Positions 6,570-14,659 of a DNA stretch of 14,762 bases are shown piece by piece. The notes under the pieces are model-generated. The model saw only the letters and a list, made by a program, of their open reading frames with translations. It was not told where the DNA came from and searched no databases. The stretch is from assembly GCA_027034965.1 (NCBI GenBank), contig JALVWL010000032.1:1-14762 (forward strand). The letters run 5' to 3'. The translations under genes were made by a program, and so were the position numbers. The DNA comes from Candidatus Omnitrophota bacterium (GTDB taxonomy: Bacteria; Omnitrophota; Gorgyraeia; S143-82). How positions within the stretch are numbered: the first letter of the stretch is position 1; every line of letters starts with the position of its first letter.

Positions 6570-7265
6570 ATGACAGTAAAGACTCGCAGTAAATGCATAT
6601 TGGTATTAGACGATGATGAGAGGATACACGAGACGTTTAAATTGTCCTTTCCGGAACATCGTTTCCTTACCACGACATCTCCTTTTATTGCCCTTGATTA
6701 TTTAAGAGAGCGCAAAGATATCGGCTTGTTTGTATTAGATATAGTAATGCCGGGTATAAATGGAATACAGGTATTAAGAGAGGCCAGAAATATAGATCCA
6801 TTACTCCCAATTGTTATCTGCACTGGCTATGGAGATAAAAACACAGTAGTAGATGCTATGCGTTTTGGTGCAAATGATTATATTGACAAGCCCTTTTCCG
6901 TGGGAGCAGTTCGGGATATATTCAACCGCTATTTAAATGACATTGGCGATAAAGACAAGCTTGGTATGGTTTACGATATGTTAAAGAGAAATAACGGTGT
7001 TGGCATAGACTTAAACAGGCTTGGCACGAGGATTAACATGAGTCCAAAATATATAAGCAGGGCTTTTAAAGAGAGATATGGAAAGAGCTTTATAGAGATG
7101 AAAAATGAGTTGCGTATGGAAAGGGCAAGGGATTTACTTGCTATGAGCCATCTTACTATTCAGGAGATAGCCAGTGAGCTTGGGTATTCTTCTTCAGAGG
7201 CATTTTCGCGCGCGTTTAAGTCTATGAATGGAATTTCCCCAACGGAATATAGGGAGTTGTTTTAG
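6570..7265 (+). CDS. AraC-family response regulator
   Basis: 231 residues: an N-terminal receiver (about 8-125) and a C-terminal AraC/XylS-type double helix-turn-helix (about 140-231). Acidic pocket residues are D14-D16, the phospho-acceptor is D57 (LDIVMPG), followed by the CTGYG threonine strand and DKPFS with the conserved lysine. The DNA-binding part includes MSPKYISRAFKERYG and TIQEIASELGYSS, closing with ISPTEYREL. This resembles YesN-type regulators. The start used is ATG 6570; a TTG at 6543 is in frame, but the added residues look like AT-rich spacer. No ribosome site is clear for either. It follows the kinase by 56 bases and is probably phosphorylated by it. It is a transcription factor, not a motor-binding CheY; it may control this operon or unseen targets. 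Confidence 0.92.
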   Translation: MTVKTRSKCILVLDDDERIHETFKLSFPEHRFLTTTSPFIALDYLRERKDIGLFVLDIVMPGINGIQVLREARNIDPLLPIVICTGYGDKNTVVDAMRFGANDYIDKPFSVGAVRDIFNRYLNDIGDKDKLGMVYDMLKRNNGVGIDLNRLGTRINMSPKYISRAFKERYGKSFIEMKNELRMERARDLLAMSHLTIQEIASELGYSSSEAFSRAFKSMNGISPTEYRELF

Positions 7266-7286
7266 TAGGCGAGATTGATTTTAAAA

Positions 7287-7297
7287 AAGGAGGGGGG
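7287..7297 (+). promoter_or_regulatory. Ribosome binding site deciding a TTG start
   Basis: AAGGAGGGGGG lies 7 bases before TTG at 7305. An earlier in-frame TTG at 7275 would put this purine block inside the coding sequence, so 7305 is preferred. Confidence 0.65.
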
Positions 7298-7304
7298 TAT
7301 TTTT

Positions 7305-8384
7305 TTGCTGTGGATAGCTATCACAGTCTTGGCCTCTATTGGTTGCGTATTATACACGTCTTCTAAATTAAAAAATAAATACGAGGCCGAATTAGAATCT
7401 GTAAAGTTAGATTGCAAAAAGCAGGTGGAGGAGTATAAAGAATTTATATTTTCCTTTTTGTCCTCATTAGAAAGGCCATTTGATACATTCTCCCGCCAGA
7501 TAGAGGATACGGTTGCCACTATAGAATCTGCGGTTGTTTCTGCAAATGAGTCATTTTCTGCCTTGGCTATTGAATCAGGCAAGCAAACAGAATTGGCAGC
7601 AAAGATATTTGATAAGTTTTCAGGAAGCAGTTCTCTTGGCCTCATTAATAAGACCGAAGATGTAATGCGCAAAGTCTTATCTGACCTGGAAGACGTTGTT
7701 ATTGAGACGCAAAATACCCTCTCAGATGTCAATGTTGTCTTGGAAGATATGGACAGGATAAAGTTAGGTGTTGAAGAGATAGAATACGTTGCTGAGCAGA
7801 CAACACTTCTTGCCTTAAATGCGGCAATAGAGGCAGCGCGCGCAGGGGAGGCTGGAAGGGGATTTGCAGTTGTTGCAGAAGAGGTGAGGAAGCTATCTGA
7901 TAAATCCAATAACACAGCAGTTGCGATAAGGGATATGATTAGCAAGATAGAGGCAGATATCCATAATATTCACGAGAACATAAAGCAAAGGGTAGAAAAG
8001 GGCAAAGAGCTTAACATAGAGGCCTCTTCTATTGTAAGCGATACGTTAGGCGCGTTGGACGATACAGTAAAAAAGGCAAGCGATGATTTATCCATCTTGG
8101 AAAATTCTTCCAGAGAGATTACCAATGGCATAAACCAAATAATTACCTCTATGCAATTTCAAGACATAACAAGGCAGCGCATGGAACATGTCATAGAAGG
8201 GCTTAATCTTATAAAAAAGGAGATAGACGAGTTTAGCGATGCTGTTAAAAGGGATGAACTAAGCCGCTGTATTGGCAACATCATGGATGAGATAGAGAAA
8301 TTTTATACTATGGAAAGGGAGCGTATCGTAAGCAAAAACGATTCAGTAGAGATAACGGCAACAGATAACATAGAGTGGTTTTGA
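7305..8384 (+). CDS. One-TM chemoreceptor-like protein with CheZ-like C-terminal motif
   Basis: 359 residues from a TTG start. A single N-terminal membrane helix (about 2-17) is followed by a long cytoplasmic coiled coil and no sensor domain. The CheA/CheW-contacting hairpin is intact at about 158-203 (TTLLALNAAIEAARAGEAGR, then GFAVVAEEVRKL). Past the hairpin comes MQFQDITRQRMEHV (motif at 8151-8192), with D287 and Q291 spaced as D143 and Q147 of E. coli CheZ (FQDLTGQ). The protein ends in an acidic aromatic tail, TDNIEWF. Receptor-like proteins with QFQDxxxQ motifs occur in other proteobacteria; whether they dephosphorylate CheY is not known to me. The neighbouring STAS and CheY genes fit such a role. 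It could instead be a plain accessory receptor sensing at the membrane or cytoplasm. Confidence 0.88.
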   Translation: MLWIAITVLASIGCVLYTSSKLKNKYEAELESVKLDCKKQVEEYKEFIFSFLSSLERPFDTFSRQIEDTVATIESAVVSANESFSALAIESGKQTELAAKIFDKFSGSSSLGLINKTEDVMRKVLSDLEDVVIETQNTLSDVNVVLEDMDRIKLGVEEIEYVAEQTTLLALNAAIEAARAGEAGRGFAVVAEEVRKLSDKSNNTAVAIRDMISKIEADIHNIHENIKQRVEKGKELNIEASSIVSDTLGALDDTVKKASDDLSILENSSREITNGINQIITSMQFQDITRQRMEHVIEGLNLIKKEIDEFSDAVKRDELSRCIGNIMDEIEKFYTMERERIVSKNDSVEITATDNIEWF

Positions 8385-8385
8385 T

Positions 8386-8766
8386 ATGGGTGAGCTTATA
8401 TTTGATTTAAAAAAGAACCAGGATAAGGTTAATCTAATTATTTCGGGAGATTTGACAATGGGAAATGCCTCTAAATTAAAAGGGGCAATGCTATCTGCCT
8501 TAAATACAGAGCTGCCTGTTTATTTAGAGATAAAGGAAGTGGAAGATGTTGATGTGAGTTTTTTTCAGCTTATTTGCGCGTTGCACCGTTCAGGAATAAG
8601 CAAGGGGTTTGAATTAGAAGTAAAACACCCTTTCCCTGAAAAGGTTAGGGAAAAGGCGGTTATCCTTGGCTGGAAGAGGGCTATTAGTTGTGTTGTGGGT
8701 AGGGGACATGAATGTGTATGGGTAAAGGAGTTTAGCGATGGCAAAGAAACTGTTAATAGTAGATGA
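8386..8766 (+). CDS. STAS-domain protein of a chemosensory operon
   Basis: 126 residues with a single STAS fold of the SpoIIAA/anti-anti-sigma type. Strands VNLIISGDLTM and PVYLEIKEVEDVDVS lead into the helix FFQLICALHRSG. Ser58 in DVDVS aligns with the serine phosphorylated in SpoIIAA-type proteins. Small STAS proteins are common beside cheY and cheA, but their role is poorly defined; a switch or scaffold partner is likely. ATG lies 1 base after the receptor-like gene's stop, without a clear ribosome site, so translation probably depends on re-initiation. Its last 29 bases overlap cheY in another frame. No SpoIIAB-type kinase or PP2C phosphatase is in view to act on Ser58. Confidence 0.85.
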   Translation: MGELIFDLKKNQDKVNLIISGDLTMGNASKLKGAMLSALNTELPVYLEIKEVEDVDVSFFQLICALHRSGISKGFELEVKHPFPEKVREKAVILGWKRAISCVVGRGHECVWVKEFSDGKETVNSR

Positions 8767-9103
8767 TGCGCTTAGCGTCAGACAATTGGTCGCATTTACG
8801 TTAAAAAACGCAGGTTATGAAGTAATAGAGGCATCTAATGGAGAGGAAGGCGCAAATAAGGCAAAGACGAATAAAGTGGATATGGTTATTACCGACTTAA
8901 ATATGCCGGTAAAGGATGGCATCTCTATGATCCGCGACCTGCGGGCAATGCAAGAGTATAAGTTTACACCCATTGTTATGCTTACAACAGAGTCTCAAGA
9001 GGGAAAGAAACAGGAAGGCAAACAGGCAGGCGCAACGGCATGGATAGTAAAACCGTTTTCCCCGGATCAATTATTATCGGTTGTGAAAAGGGTTTTGGGA
9101 TAG
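8738..9103 (+). CDS. cheY: Chemotaxis response regulator CheY
   Basis: 121 residues, a stand-alone receiver domain with no output domain. The acidic pair is D9-D10, the phospho-acceptor D53 (ITDLNMP), the threonine strand VMLTTES, and the conserved lysine lies in VKPFS. It is expected to be phosphorylated by CheA, encoded 3 bases downstream, and to act on a motor or other effector. ATG is inside the end of the STAS gene, with AAGGAG (8725-8730) 7 bases before it, so it has its own ribosome site despite the overlap. It lacks the longer features of CheB or transcription regulators. No second CheY is seen in the window, though the operon may continue. Confidence 0.94.
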   Translation: MAKKLLIVDDALSVRQLVAFTLKNAGYEVIEASNGEEGANKAKTNKVDMVITDLNMPVKDGISMIRDLRAMQEYKFTPIVMLTTESQEGKKQEGKQAGATAWIVKPFSPDQLLSVVKRVLG

Positions 9104-9106
9104 GCT

Positions 9107-11224
9107 ATGGAAAATTTTGAGGAATTATTCATACAGGAAAGCCTTGAGATGCTTGAGGAGCTTGAGGCATCTCTAATGGAATTAGAGGAGAATCCAGAGG
9201 ATGAAAACCTCATAGCAAAGGTCTTTCGCATAATGCACACCCTAAAGGGTTCAAGCGCGATGTTTGGATTTGATGCTATCTCTGAATTTACGCATAAGAT
9301 AGAGGATGTATATGATAGATTGCGTTCAGGCAAAATGCGGCTTACCAGCCACCTTATAGACCTATCGTTGGCCGCGTGCGACCAGATAAAGTTAATGCTT
9401 TCGGATAAGTCTTTAGGTATCTCTGATGTTAGGATAGCCAAAATATTGGACGATTTTCAACTATTGGCTGAAGGCAAAAGGAAATTATTGCCTACGGAAA
9501 ACGAAAGTAAACCATATATTTCTTTAACCAAGAAACAATCTAAGAAAAGTGATTTATCGTCAGAACGTATCTATAGGATAAGATTTAAGCCGAACCAAGA
9601 CATAACCCGGAGAGGAGTGAATGTAAGTTTTATTATACAAGAGTTAACGGATCTTGGAACCAGCACAGTAGTTGCCCATACTTTTGATATCCCAAATTTG
9701 GAGGAAATAAATCCCGAACTTATATATGTTTCGTGGGATATCATTATTACTACCAATAAAACAGAAGAGGCAATAAGGGATGTATTTATATTTGTTGAAG
9801 AAGACAGTGTTATAGATATCAGCATTATAGATGAAGTTGACATGGATGATGATTCTGAATTTGAGTGTAAGAGAATAGGCCAGATCTTGATAGAAAGGGG
9901 CGATATAGAGCCTGAGGAGTTAAACAGGCTGTTTAAGGATAGAAAATTAATAGGCCAGGTAATGGTTGAAAGGGGGCTTGCCCATCCGGATATGGTTGAG
10001 TCGGCATTTGCAGAGCAGGAGCATATAAGAAAGACAAATCAGAAAAAGAGACAGGTAGCTGCAAAGGCCTCTATTCGTGTCTCGGCTGAGAAGTTGGATA
10101 GATTGGTTGACCTTGTTGGAGAATTGGTAACATTGCAGTCAAAACTCACTCAATTTGCTATATCAAAGGGAAGCGATGATTTATTGCGAATAGCTGAGGA
10201 AGTAGAACGATTGGCATGGGATATGAGGGATAATACTATGGGCCTGCGTATGGTTCCTATTGGAACGCTATTTTCAAAATTTAAGCGCCTTGTTCGCGAA
10301 TTATCATCAGATATCGGGAAAAAGGTAGTTTTGGAGATGAGTGGTGAAGATACAGAACTTGATAAAAATGTCATAGAGCTATTGAATGACCCACTTGTGC
10401 ATATTATAAGAAATAGCATAGACCACGGGATAGAGCCTCCGGGAGAGAGAAAGGCGCGCGGCAAATCTGAATACGGTACAATTTCCCTCTCTGCCAAATA
10501 CTCTGGCGCAGATGTTATCATCTCTATTAGTGATGATGGCAAGGGAATAGATATAGAGAAGATAAGAAAAAAAGCAGAGGAAAAAGGATTGTTAACCAGG
10601 GGGCAGGATTATACAGATAAGGAGATCTTAGATTGCATATTTAGTCCAGGATTTTCAACTTCCGAAAATGTATCTAAGATATCCGGCCGAGGCGTTGGCA
10701 TGGATGTGGTCAAGAGAAATATTGAATCTTTAAGGGGAAATATAGAGATTGATACACAAATAGGCAAGGGGACAACAATAATTCTTAGACTGCCCCTTAC
10801 CCTTGCAATTATAGACGGGCTTTTGATAAAGACAGGCGATAGCACATTTGTTATTCCCCTTCCTTATATACTTGAGTGCGTGCAGGTATCAACGCATGAT
10901 TTGTCTATATTTTCTGCTGACGTTATTGACATAAGGGGAGAGGCAATTCCATTTATAAGGTTGCGTGACAGGTTTTCTATTCATGGAAGAACACCAGATG
11001 TTGAGATGATGGTGGTTGTGGAAGAAAACGGGAAAAAATTGGGAATAATAGTTGACTCAGTTATAGGAGAACACCAGACAGTTATAAAAAACTTAGGCGG
11101 GGCATACGAAAAGATACCAGATATATCTGGGGTAACCATACTTGGAAATGGCGATATTGCCTTGATATTGGATGTAAGCGCTCTTATGTCTGTTGATGTG
11201 TTAAAAACAAAGGGGGGAGTATGA
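9107..11224 (+). CDS. cheA: Chemotaxis histidine kinase CheA
   Basis: 705 residues. The P1 Hpt domain carries H44 in MHTLKGSS. A P2-like response-regulator-binding domain spans about 153-245 (YRIRFKPN, then FIFVEED). Next comes an unusual linker at 256-304 with two repeats, RIGQILIERG and LIGQVMVERG. P3 dimerization is at about 323-385, P4 ATPase at about 425-565 (N436 in HIIRNSIDHG, DDGKG at 477-481, GRGVGMD at 527-533), and the CheW-like P5 domain at about 567-700. All catalytic boxes are intact. It phosphorylates CheY and CheB in the receptor array. It starts 3 bases after cheY and its stop overlaps the start of the next receptor gene by 4 bp, so translation is coupled. The linker repeats resemble half-motifs of MshEN domains. 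Confidence 0.96.
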   Translation: MENFEELFIQESLEMLEELEASLMELEENPEDENLIAKVFRIMHTLKGSSAMFGFDAISEFTHKIEDVYDRLRSGKMRLTSHLIDLSLAACDQIKLMLSDKSLGISDVRIAKILDDFQLLAEGKRKLLPTENESKPYISLTKKQSKKSDLSSERIYRIRFKPNQDITRRGVNVSFIIQELTDLGTSTVVAHTFDIPNLEEINPELIYVSWDIIITTNKTEEAIRDVFIFVEEDSVIDISIIDEVDMDDDSEFECKRIGQILIERGDIEPEELNRLFKDRKLIGQVMVERGLAHPDMVESAFAEQEHIRKTNQKKRQVAAKASIRVSAEKLDRLVDLVGELVTLQSKLTQFAISKGSDDLLRIAEEVERLAWDMRDNTMGLRMVPIGTLFSKFKRLVRELSSDIGKKVVLEMSGEDTELDKNVIELLNDPLVHIIRNSIDHGIEPPGERKARGKSEYGTISLSAKYSGADVIISISDDGKGIDIEKIRKKAEEKGLLTRGQDYTDKEILDCIFSPGFSTSENVSKISGRGVGMDVVKRNIESLRGNIEIDTQIGKGTTIILRLPLTLAIIDGLLIKTGDSTFVIPLPYILECVQVSTHDLSIFSADVIDIRGEAIPFIRLRDRFSIHGRTPDVEMMVVVEENGKKLGIIVDSVIGEHQTVIKNLGGAYEKIPDISGVTILGNGDIALILDVSALMSVDVLKTKGGV

Positions 11225-13254
11225 GTCTTAGAGATGTCAGTCTAAAATTTAAATTTTCTTTGTTGGTAGGTATTTTACTTTTGATGATGTTGTGCCTCTC
11301 AACGCTTCCAGTGTTTATGTCCAATGCATTAAAGACAGTAATGCACAAAAAAATGGTGGCCGCAGAGCTTTCAGAGACGTTAATTGAAAGGGAAAAAGAC
11401 CATATCCTTTGGATAAAAAATCTGCTTGAGCATATTGTAAATGGGAATAATAACTTTTCTGATATCCAGATGGACCCCAGCAAGTGCGCATTTGGAAAAT
11501 GGCTTAACAGTGACGAGGTAAAAAGATTCATAGATGTATTTCCGTTTATAAAATCAGAACTTGACCAGATAAAAGGACCGCATGAGAAATTGCATAGGTC
11601 AGCGAAAACTATACAAAAGATGATAATCACCTTTTCTCCAGAGGCGCAAAAGGGGTTTACTTCTCTAAAACCAGCCCTGTTGTCGTTGAATAATGAGCTC
11701 CTATTATCTATTATTGGCAGGCGAAGTGATTTTTCTGCAAGCATATCAGAGTTAAAGTCATTATCAAAGGCAGACTGGTGGAAGGAGTTAGGGGAGAAAT
11801 TACCAGATACAAAGCCATCAATAGAGAATATAAAAAGCAACCTCATTTCCTTATCAGAGCTTGTCCCACTTTTTACTGCAGAGGCCAGTAGCGCAGAGGA
11901 TAATGAGGCATTGTTGTTTTACAATTCAAAGCTTTATCCTGTTTTAAAAAGCACTTTAGATAGTATAAACGTGGTTGAAAATGATTATTTCAGGGCCATC
12001 CACGACTATAACAAGGCATTAAAATCCTACGAAGAAGAGACGAAAAACGTATTTAATGCTATACGAACCCATTTTGGCAATATACTCAAAGACGTTAATT
12101 ATGAGAATAAAAAGTTAGATAAAAAGATGGTAAAGATAACCCATTTCTATGCATCGCTTACATTATTTATTACTGTGTTGGCATTTATCTTTGGCATAGG
12201 TTTGTCCCTATTGATTCTTTTGCCAATATTGTCATCTATCAAAAAAGGAGTTGATTTCTCTGAAGGGCTGCAGAATGGCGATCTTACGATTGACATGGAT
12301 CCTGATGGAAAAGATGAGATAGGGGAATTAGCGCTTTCTTTGAAAAAGATAGGTGAGAGATTGAGGGATATTATATCAAACGTAAAGATATCAATAGACG
12401 ACGTCTCTGAAAACAGCAAGAGATTGCTTGAGAATGCTGAGAAGTTAGCTCAAGGCGCAACAGAGCAGGCATCCTCTGTCCAAGAGGCATCCTCTGCTGT
12501 TGAAGAGATGGTGTCAAACATCGCCCAGAACGCTGACAATGCCATGCAAACAGAGAAGATAGCAATGAAGTCTGCTCAGGATGCAAGAGAAGGCAAAAAG
12601 GCAGTTGACGAGACAGTAAAGGCAATGAAGGAAATAGCAGAGAAGATATCAGTGATAGAAGAAATCGCCCGCCAGACAAACCTATTGGCTTTAAATGCTG
12701 CGATAGAGGCAGCGCGCGCAGGAGATGCAGGAAAGGGCTTTGCAGTTGTTGCCGCTGAGGTGCGCAAGTTAGCTGAAAGGAGCCAGGCCGCAGCCGCTGA
12801 GATAAATGAGGTCTCTGCAAACAGTGTTGTAATAGCAGAAAAGAGCGGCCAGATGTTAGATACGATACTGCCGGATATAGAAAAGACAGCAGAGTTAGTC
12901 CAAGAAATAAGCGCAGCCAGCAATGAACAGCGCACGGGTGCAGAACAGATAAACATAGCTATACAGCAATTGGATCAGGTTATCCAGCAAAACGCAGCCG
13001 CTGCCCAAGAGCTTTCCTCTATGGCAGAGGCATTATCAAGCAGCGCAGAGGAGTTATCGCGAGAGATAGCATTTTTTAAATTATCAATGGAATCTCATAG
13101 GGGATTTCGGCGCACCCCAGCTATAATCGGAGCAAAGAAAAGGAGTTTTGAACCTGCGGGAAACGAAGACTACGAAGAAGCAGGCGCGTCTTTGGATAAG
13201 GAATACGTAAGTGATATGGATGATTTGGATATAGAGTTTAAACGGCTTCAGTAA
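11221..13254 (+). CDS. Methyl-accepting chemotaxis protein with extracytoplasmic CZB domain
   Basis: 677 residues. TM1 is at about 12-35 and TM2 at about 309-337. The 270-residue domain between them begins with a CZB (chemoreceptor zinc-binding) module: H61, C89 in KCAFGKW, and H121/H125 in PHEKLH, the expected one-Cys, three-His set. HAMP spans about 339-385. The signalling hairpin is at about 480-520 (TNLLALNAAIEAARAGDAGK) and is flanked by Ala/Glu/Gln-rich methylation helices. A 55-residue flexible tail ends DIEFKRLQ; it lacks the xWxxF pentapeptide used by E. coli CheR. CZB domains sense zinc or reactive chlorine in studied cytoplasmic receptors; here topology puts the site outside the cytoplasm. 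The gene is coupled to cheA by ATGA and followed by cheW. The ligand remains inferred. Confidence 0.93.
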   Translation: MSLRDVSLKFKFSLLVGILLLMMLCLSTLPVFMSNALKTVMHKKMVAAELSETLIEREKDHILWIKNLLEHIVNGNNNFSDIQMDPSKCAFGKWLNSDEVKRFIDVFPFIKSELDQIKGPHEKLHRSAKTIQKMIITFSPEAQKGFTSLKPALLSLNNELLLSIIGRRSDFSASISELKSLSKADWWKELGEKLPDTKPSIENIKSNLISLSELVPLFTAEASSAEDNEALLFYNSKLYPVLKSTLDSINVVENDYFRAIHDYNKALKSYEEETKNVFNAIRTHFGNILKDVNYENKKLDKKMVKITHFYASLTLFITVLAFIFGIGLSLLILLPILSSIKKGVDFSEGLQNGDLTIDMDPDGKDEIGELALSLKKIGERLRDIISNVKISIDDVSENSKRLLENAEKLAQGATEQASSVQEASSAVEEMVSNIAQNADNAMQTEKIAMKSAQDAREGKKAVDETVKAMKEIAEKISVIEEIARQTNLLALNAAIEAARAGDAGKGFAVVAAEVRKLAERSQAAAAEINEVSANSVVIAEKSGQMLDTILPDIEKTAELVQEISAASNEQRTGAEQINIAIQQLDQVIQQNAAAAQELSSMAEALSSSAEELSREIAFFKLSMESHRGFRRTPAIIGAKKRSFEPAGNEDYEEAGASLDKEYVSDMDDLDIEFKRLQ

Positions 13255-13271
13255 TGGTTAAGGAGAAGGAT

Positions 13272-13793
13272 ATGGAAGAAGACTTAAGTAGAGAAGATTC
13301 ATTGCAGGTGTTAACCTTTTGCCTGCAGGATGATATCTTTGCCATAGATATCACAAAGGTAAGAGAGGTAATAGAATACAGCCGTATTACAAATGTGCCG
13401 CATATGCCTGAATTTATGTTAGGTGCAATAAATTTAAGGGGTATGGTTATTCCTGTAATAGATATGCGCCTGAAATTTGGTATGCCCAAAGGCGAGATCA
13501 CGGTCAATACCTGCATCATCATCGTTGAGGTAGATACAGGCAGCACTGGTGGAAAGACCATTATTGGCGCATTGGTTGATTCTGTAAAAGAGGTGGTTAC
13601 ATTTGAACCAGAAAGGCTCTCTGAGCCTCCTGATATCGGAATGCACCTAAAGCCAGACTTTATAAAGGCGATGGGCAATGAAGGGGATTCTTTTGTAATA
13701 ATCCTTGATATAGACAAGGTCTTTTCATCTGAGGAATTGTTAACCATATCTCTTCCCCAGAATAAAGAGGAAGGGGTAGAGAAAAATGATTAA
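13272..13793 (+). CDS. cheW: Chemotaxis coupling protein CheW
   Basis: 173 residues, a single CheW domain that bridges receptors and CheA. Marks are LTFCLQDDIFAIDITKVREV, the INLRG loop with LGA before it, VIPVIDMRLKFG, and a GALVDSVKEV strand. Two starts are possible. ATG at 13254 overlaps the receptor gene's stop (TAATG) but has no ribosome site. ATG at 13272 has AAGGAG (13260-13265) 6 bases upstream and is preferred; the longer version adds six residues, MVKEKD, ahead of the domain. The lysine-poor, acidic C-terminal tail after about residue 160 is not conserved in the family. Its stop lies 8 bases inside cheR, so both are translated together. Confidence 0.93.
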   Translation: MEEDLSREDSLQVLTFCLQDDIFAIDITKVREVIEYSRITNVPHMPEFMLGAINLRGMVIPVIDMRLKFGMPKGEITVNTCIIIVEVDTGSTGGKTIIGALVDSVKEVVTFEPERLSEPPDIGMHLKPDFIKAMGNEGDSFVIILDIDKVFSSEELLTISLPQNKEEGVEKND

Positions 13794-14619
13794 TCTTATA
13801 AATAAAACAACTTTTGATTATAAATTAGAGAAAGCAGCGCTTCTTATAAAAAAGTTAACAGGCATATGCATTAATGACTCAAAGAAAAACCTCTTGATTA
13901 CAAGGCTCAGCCGTGTTGCTATGCGGTTTTATGGCTTTAACTCATTAGAGCCATATTTAGACCTCATACTCAATAACCCAACCCGCAAGGATATACTTAT
14001 CTTGATAGATGCGATAACCACCAATAAAACAGACTTTTTCAGGGAACCAAAGCATTATCAGTTTTTGCTCAACAGCGCATTGCCAGATTTATTGTCGCGT
14101 AAACCTAATATATCTATATGGAGTGCAGGGTGTTCCTCTGGGCAGGAGCCTTATACGTTATCTATCTTATTAACGGAATATAAATCAAAAAATCCGGGAT
14201 TTGATTTTATTATCTATGCAACAGATATATCTATAAAAATGCTAAAACAGGCAGTTAGGGCGGTTTATCCATATTCAGAGATATCGTCAATAGAGCCAAA
14301 ATATAAGAAAGATTATTTTTTGTATAAACGAGATGGTGATGCTCTCTTTGTAAGGCCTGTTCCAGAGGTCAGGCAAAAGATAGTATTTAGGAGATTAAAC
14401 CTTTTCACTGAATATTTCCCCTATGGAAAGGTTGATATTATATTCTGCAGGAACGTAATGATATATTTTGACCCAAACGATAGATTGTATCTATTGCGCA
14501 AATTTTCAGATGCCCTTAATTTAGGCGGGTATCTATTCATCGGCCATTCAGAGACAGTGCCTAAGTCATTGAAAGAATTTAAGCAAGTTTCTCCTACTGT
14601 TTATCAGAAACAGGAATGA
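13786..14619 (+). CDS. cheR: Chemotaxis receptor methyltransferase CheR
   Basis: 277 residues, the usual CheR size. It transfers methyl groups from S-adenosylmethionine to receptor glutamates. A helical N-terminal domain (1-75) precedes ITTNKTDFFREPKH (77-90). The SAM-binding segment WSAGCSSGQEPYTL is at 112-125, then YATDISIKML (144-153), CRNVMIYFD (221-229) and GGYLFIGHSETV near the end. No extra TPR domain is present, so it should act on local receptors directly. Start ATG overlaps cheW by 8 bp, with the purine-rich GAGGAAGGGG block upstream. The substrates are presumably the CZB receptor and perhaps the one-TM receptor-like protein. Confidence 0.95.
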   Translation: MINLINKTTFDYKLEKAALLIKKLTGICINDSKKNLLITRLSRVAMRFYGFNSLEPYLDLILNNPTRKDILILIDAITTNKTDFFREPKHYQFLLNSALPDLLSRKPNISIWSAGCSSGQEPYTLSILLTEYKSKNPGFDFIIYATDISIKMLKQAVRAVYPYSEISSIEPKYKKDYFLYKRDGDALFVRPVPEVRQKIVFRRLNLFTEYFPYGKVDIIFCRNVMIYFDPNDRLYLLRKFSDALNLGGYLFIGHSETVPKSLKEFKQVSPTVYQKQE

Positions 14620-14641
14620 ATGTTAAGTAACCAAAGAATTC

Positions 14642-14659
14642 AATGCGAAATGCGAAATC
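14642..14659 (+). repeat. Heptamer repeat containing the cheB start codon
   Basis: Two exact 7-bp units (AATGCGA, AATGCGA) followed by a partial unit AATC. The first contains the cheB ATG. The second contains another ATG at 14650, out of frame, which reaches a stop after four codons. The unit length is not a multiple of three. Confidence 0.7.

Noticed and set aside
12371..12956. Minus-strand open frames opposite the CZB receptor
   Set aside because: They mirror the repetitive Ala/Glu/Gln-rich signalling helices and have no recognisable domain or ribosome site.
13222..13251. CheR-docking pentapeptide at the end of the CZB receptor
   Set aside because: The terminus DIEFKRLQ does not match the xWxxF-type consensus.
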